64,000 bases of DNA from Euclidia mi (taxonomy: Eukaryota; Arthropoda; Insecta; Lepidoptera; Erebidae). Position 1 is the stretch's first letter, and every line of letters begins with the position of its first letter. A model generated the notes under the pieces. It was not told where the DNA came from. It did not search any database and saw only the letters and a list, made by a program, of their open reading frames with translations. The stretch spans positions 3,762,830-3,826,829 of the forward strand of contig OX123191.2 in the NCBI GenBank assembly GCA_944739405.2. The letters are read 5' to 3'. A program made the translations under genes and the position numbers. This document shows, piece after piece, positions 63,886 through 64,000 of the stretch.

Positions 63886-64000
63886 CTTTATTTAAACATT
63901 CTCTCATAAATTATACACCGCTATTTTTTTATTAGTACAAAAACTTTAAGGACAGATTAGCGAAGATATTATTATCATATATGTGACATAAGAATTTCGT
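63886..64000. other. Window edge, possibly a minus-strand LINE tail
   Basis: 'ctctttatttaaacattctc' after the TTA repeat resembles the complement of a LINE 3' UTR, as at 9199 and 29869, but too little is visible. Confidence 0.3.

Overview
This looks like moth (lepidopteran) nuclear DNA, made almost entirely of old and young mobile elements. The evidence is an AT-rich background, several dispersed repeat types familiar from moth genomes (LINE ends with 'gtccactgctggacata', Helitron ends with 'acagctag', tRNA-derived SINEs carrying 'cttcggggata'), and Dong-like, jockey, CR1-like and RTE-like retrotransposons. I found no host protein gene that I can defend. One short candidate first exon (near 53289) is flagged. 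The only long unbroken frames are retrotransposon frames: a PHD-finger ORF1 at 59172-60236, and a restriction-like endonuclease segment at 29182-29754.

Layout. 1-8943: intergenic DNA with SINE, Helitron and RTE scraps, a GCATAA array, a 19-bp minisatellite and a GC-rich block. 8944-10475: a SINE-B copy meeting a minus-strand Dong-like LINE tail at a TTA repeat, then a SINE-A copy. 10600-14216: a jockey-type LINE that has lost its endonuclease. 14217-20012: intergenic, with a 0.7-kb MITE, a long (TA)n and LINE tails. 20182-21558: a complete but dead Tc1/mariner-superfamily transposon. 21746-28440: a palindrome, two LINE tails, a composite SINE, a 5S-derived repeat and a Helitron. 29158-36305: a Dong-like LINE end, then a nearly full-length minus-strand LINE ('LINE-2') broken by two nested insertions, a 0.6-kb structured retroposon and a mariner. 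36720-39945: a decayed RTE-like LINE. 40241-57721: Helitron, SINEs, hairpins, a 1.05-kb inverted-repeat element and MITEs. 57722-63885: an LTR with primer-binding site, a CR1-type LINE with intact ORF1, and a second CR1 tail.

How parts relate. The SINE-A family shares its 3' tail with the last codons and stop region of the RTE LINE, so RTE machinery is its likely driver. Dong-like and other LINE tails and SINE-B all end at TAA/TTA repeats and meet tail to tail there. Short perfect palindromes are scattered through the window. Several sit inside LINE coding sequence exactly where the frame breaks, which suggests a recurrent fold-back (template-switch) mutation or an assembly artefact.

The most novel item is the structured retroposon at 32175-32770. 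It folds into a chain of hairpins. Two neighbouring hairpins share an identical 16-nt apex but have different stems related by four compensatory base-pair changes. Names used here: SINE-A, family with the RTE-type tail; SINE-B, family with the TTA tail; LINE-2, the minus-strand element at 29869-36305.
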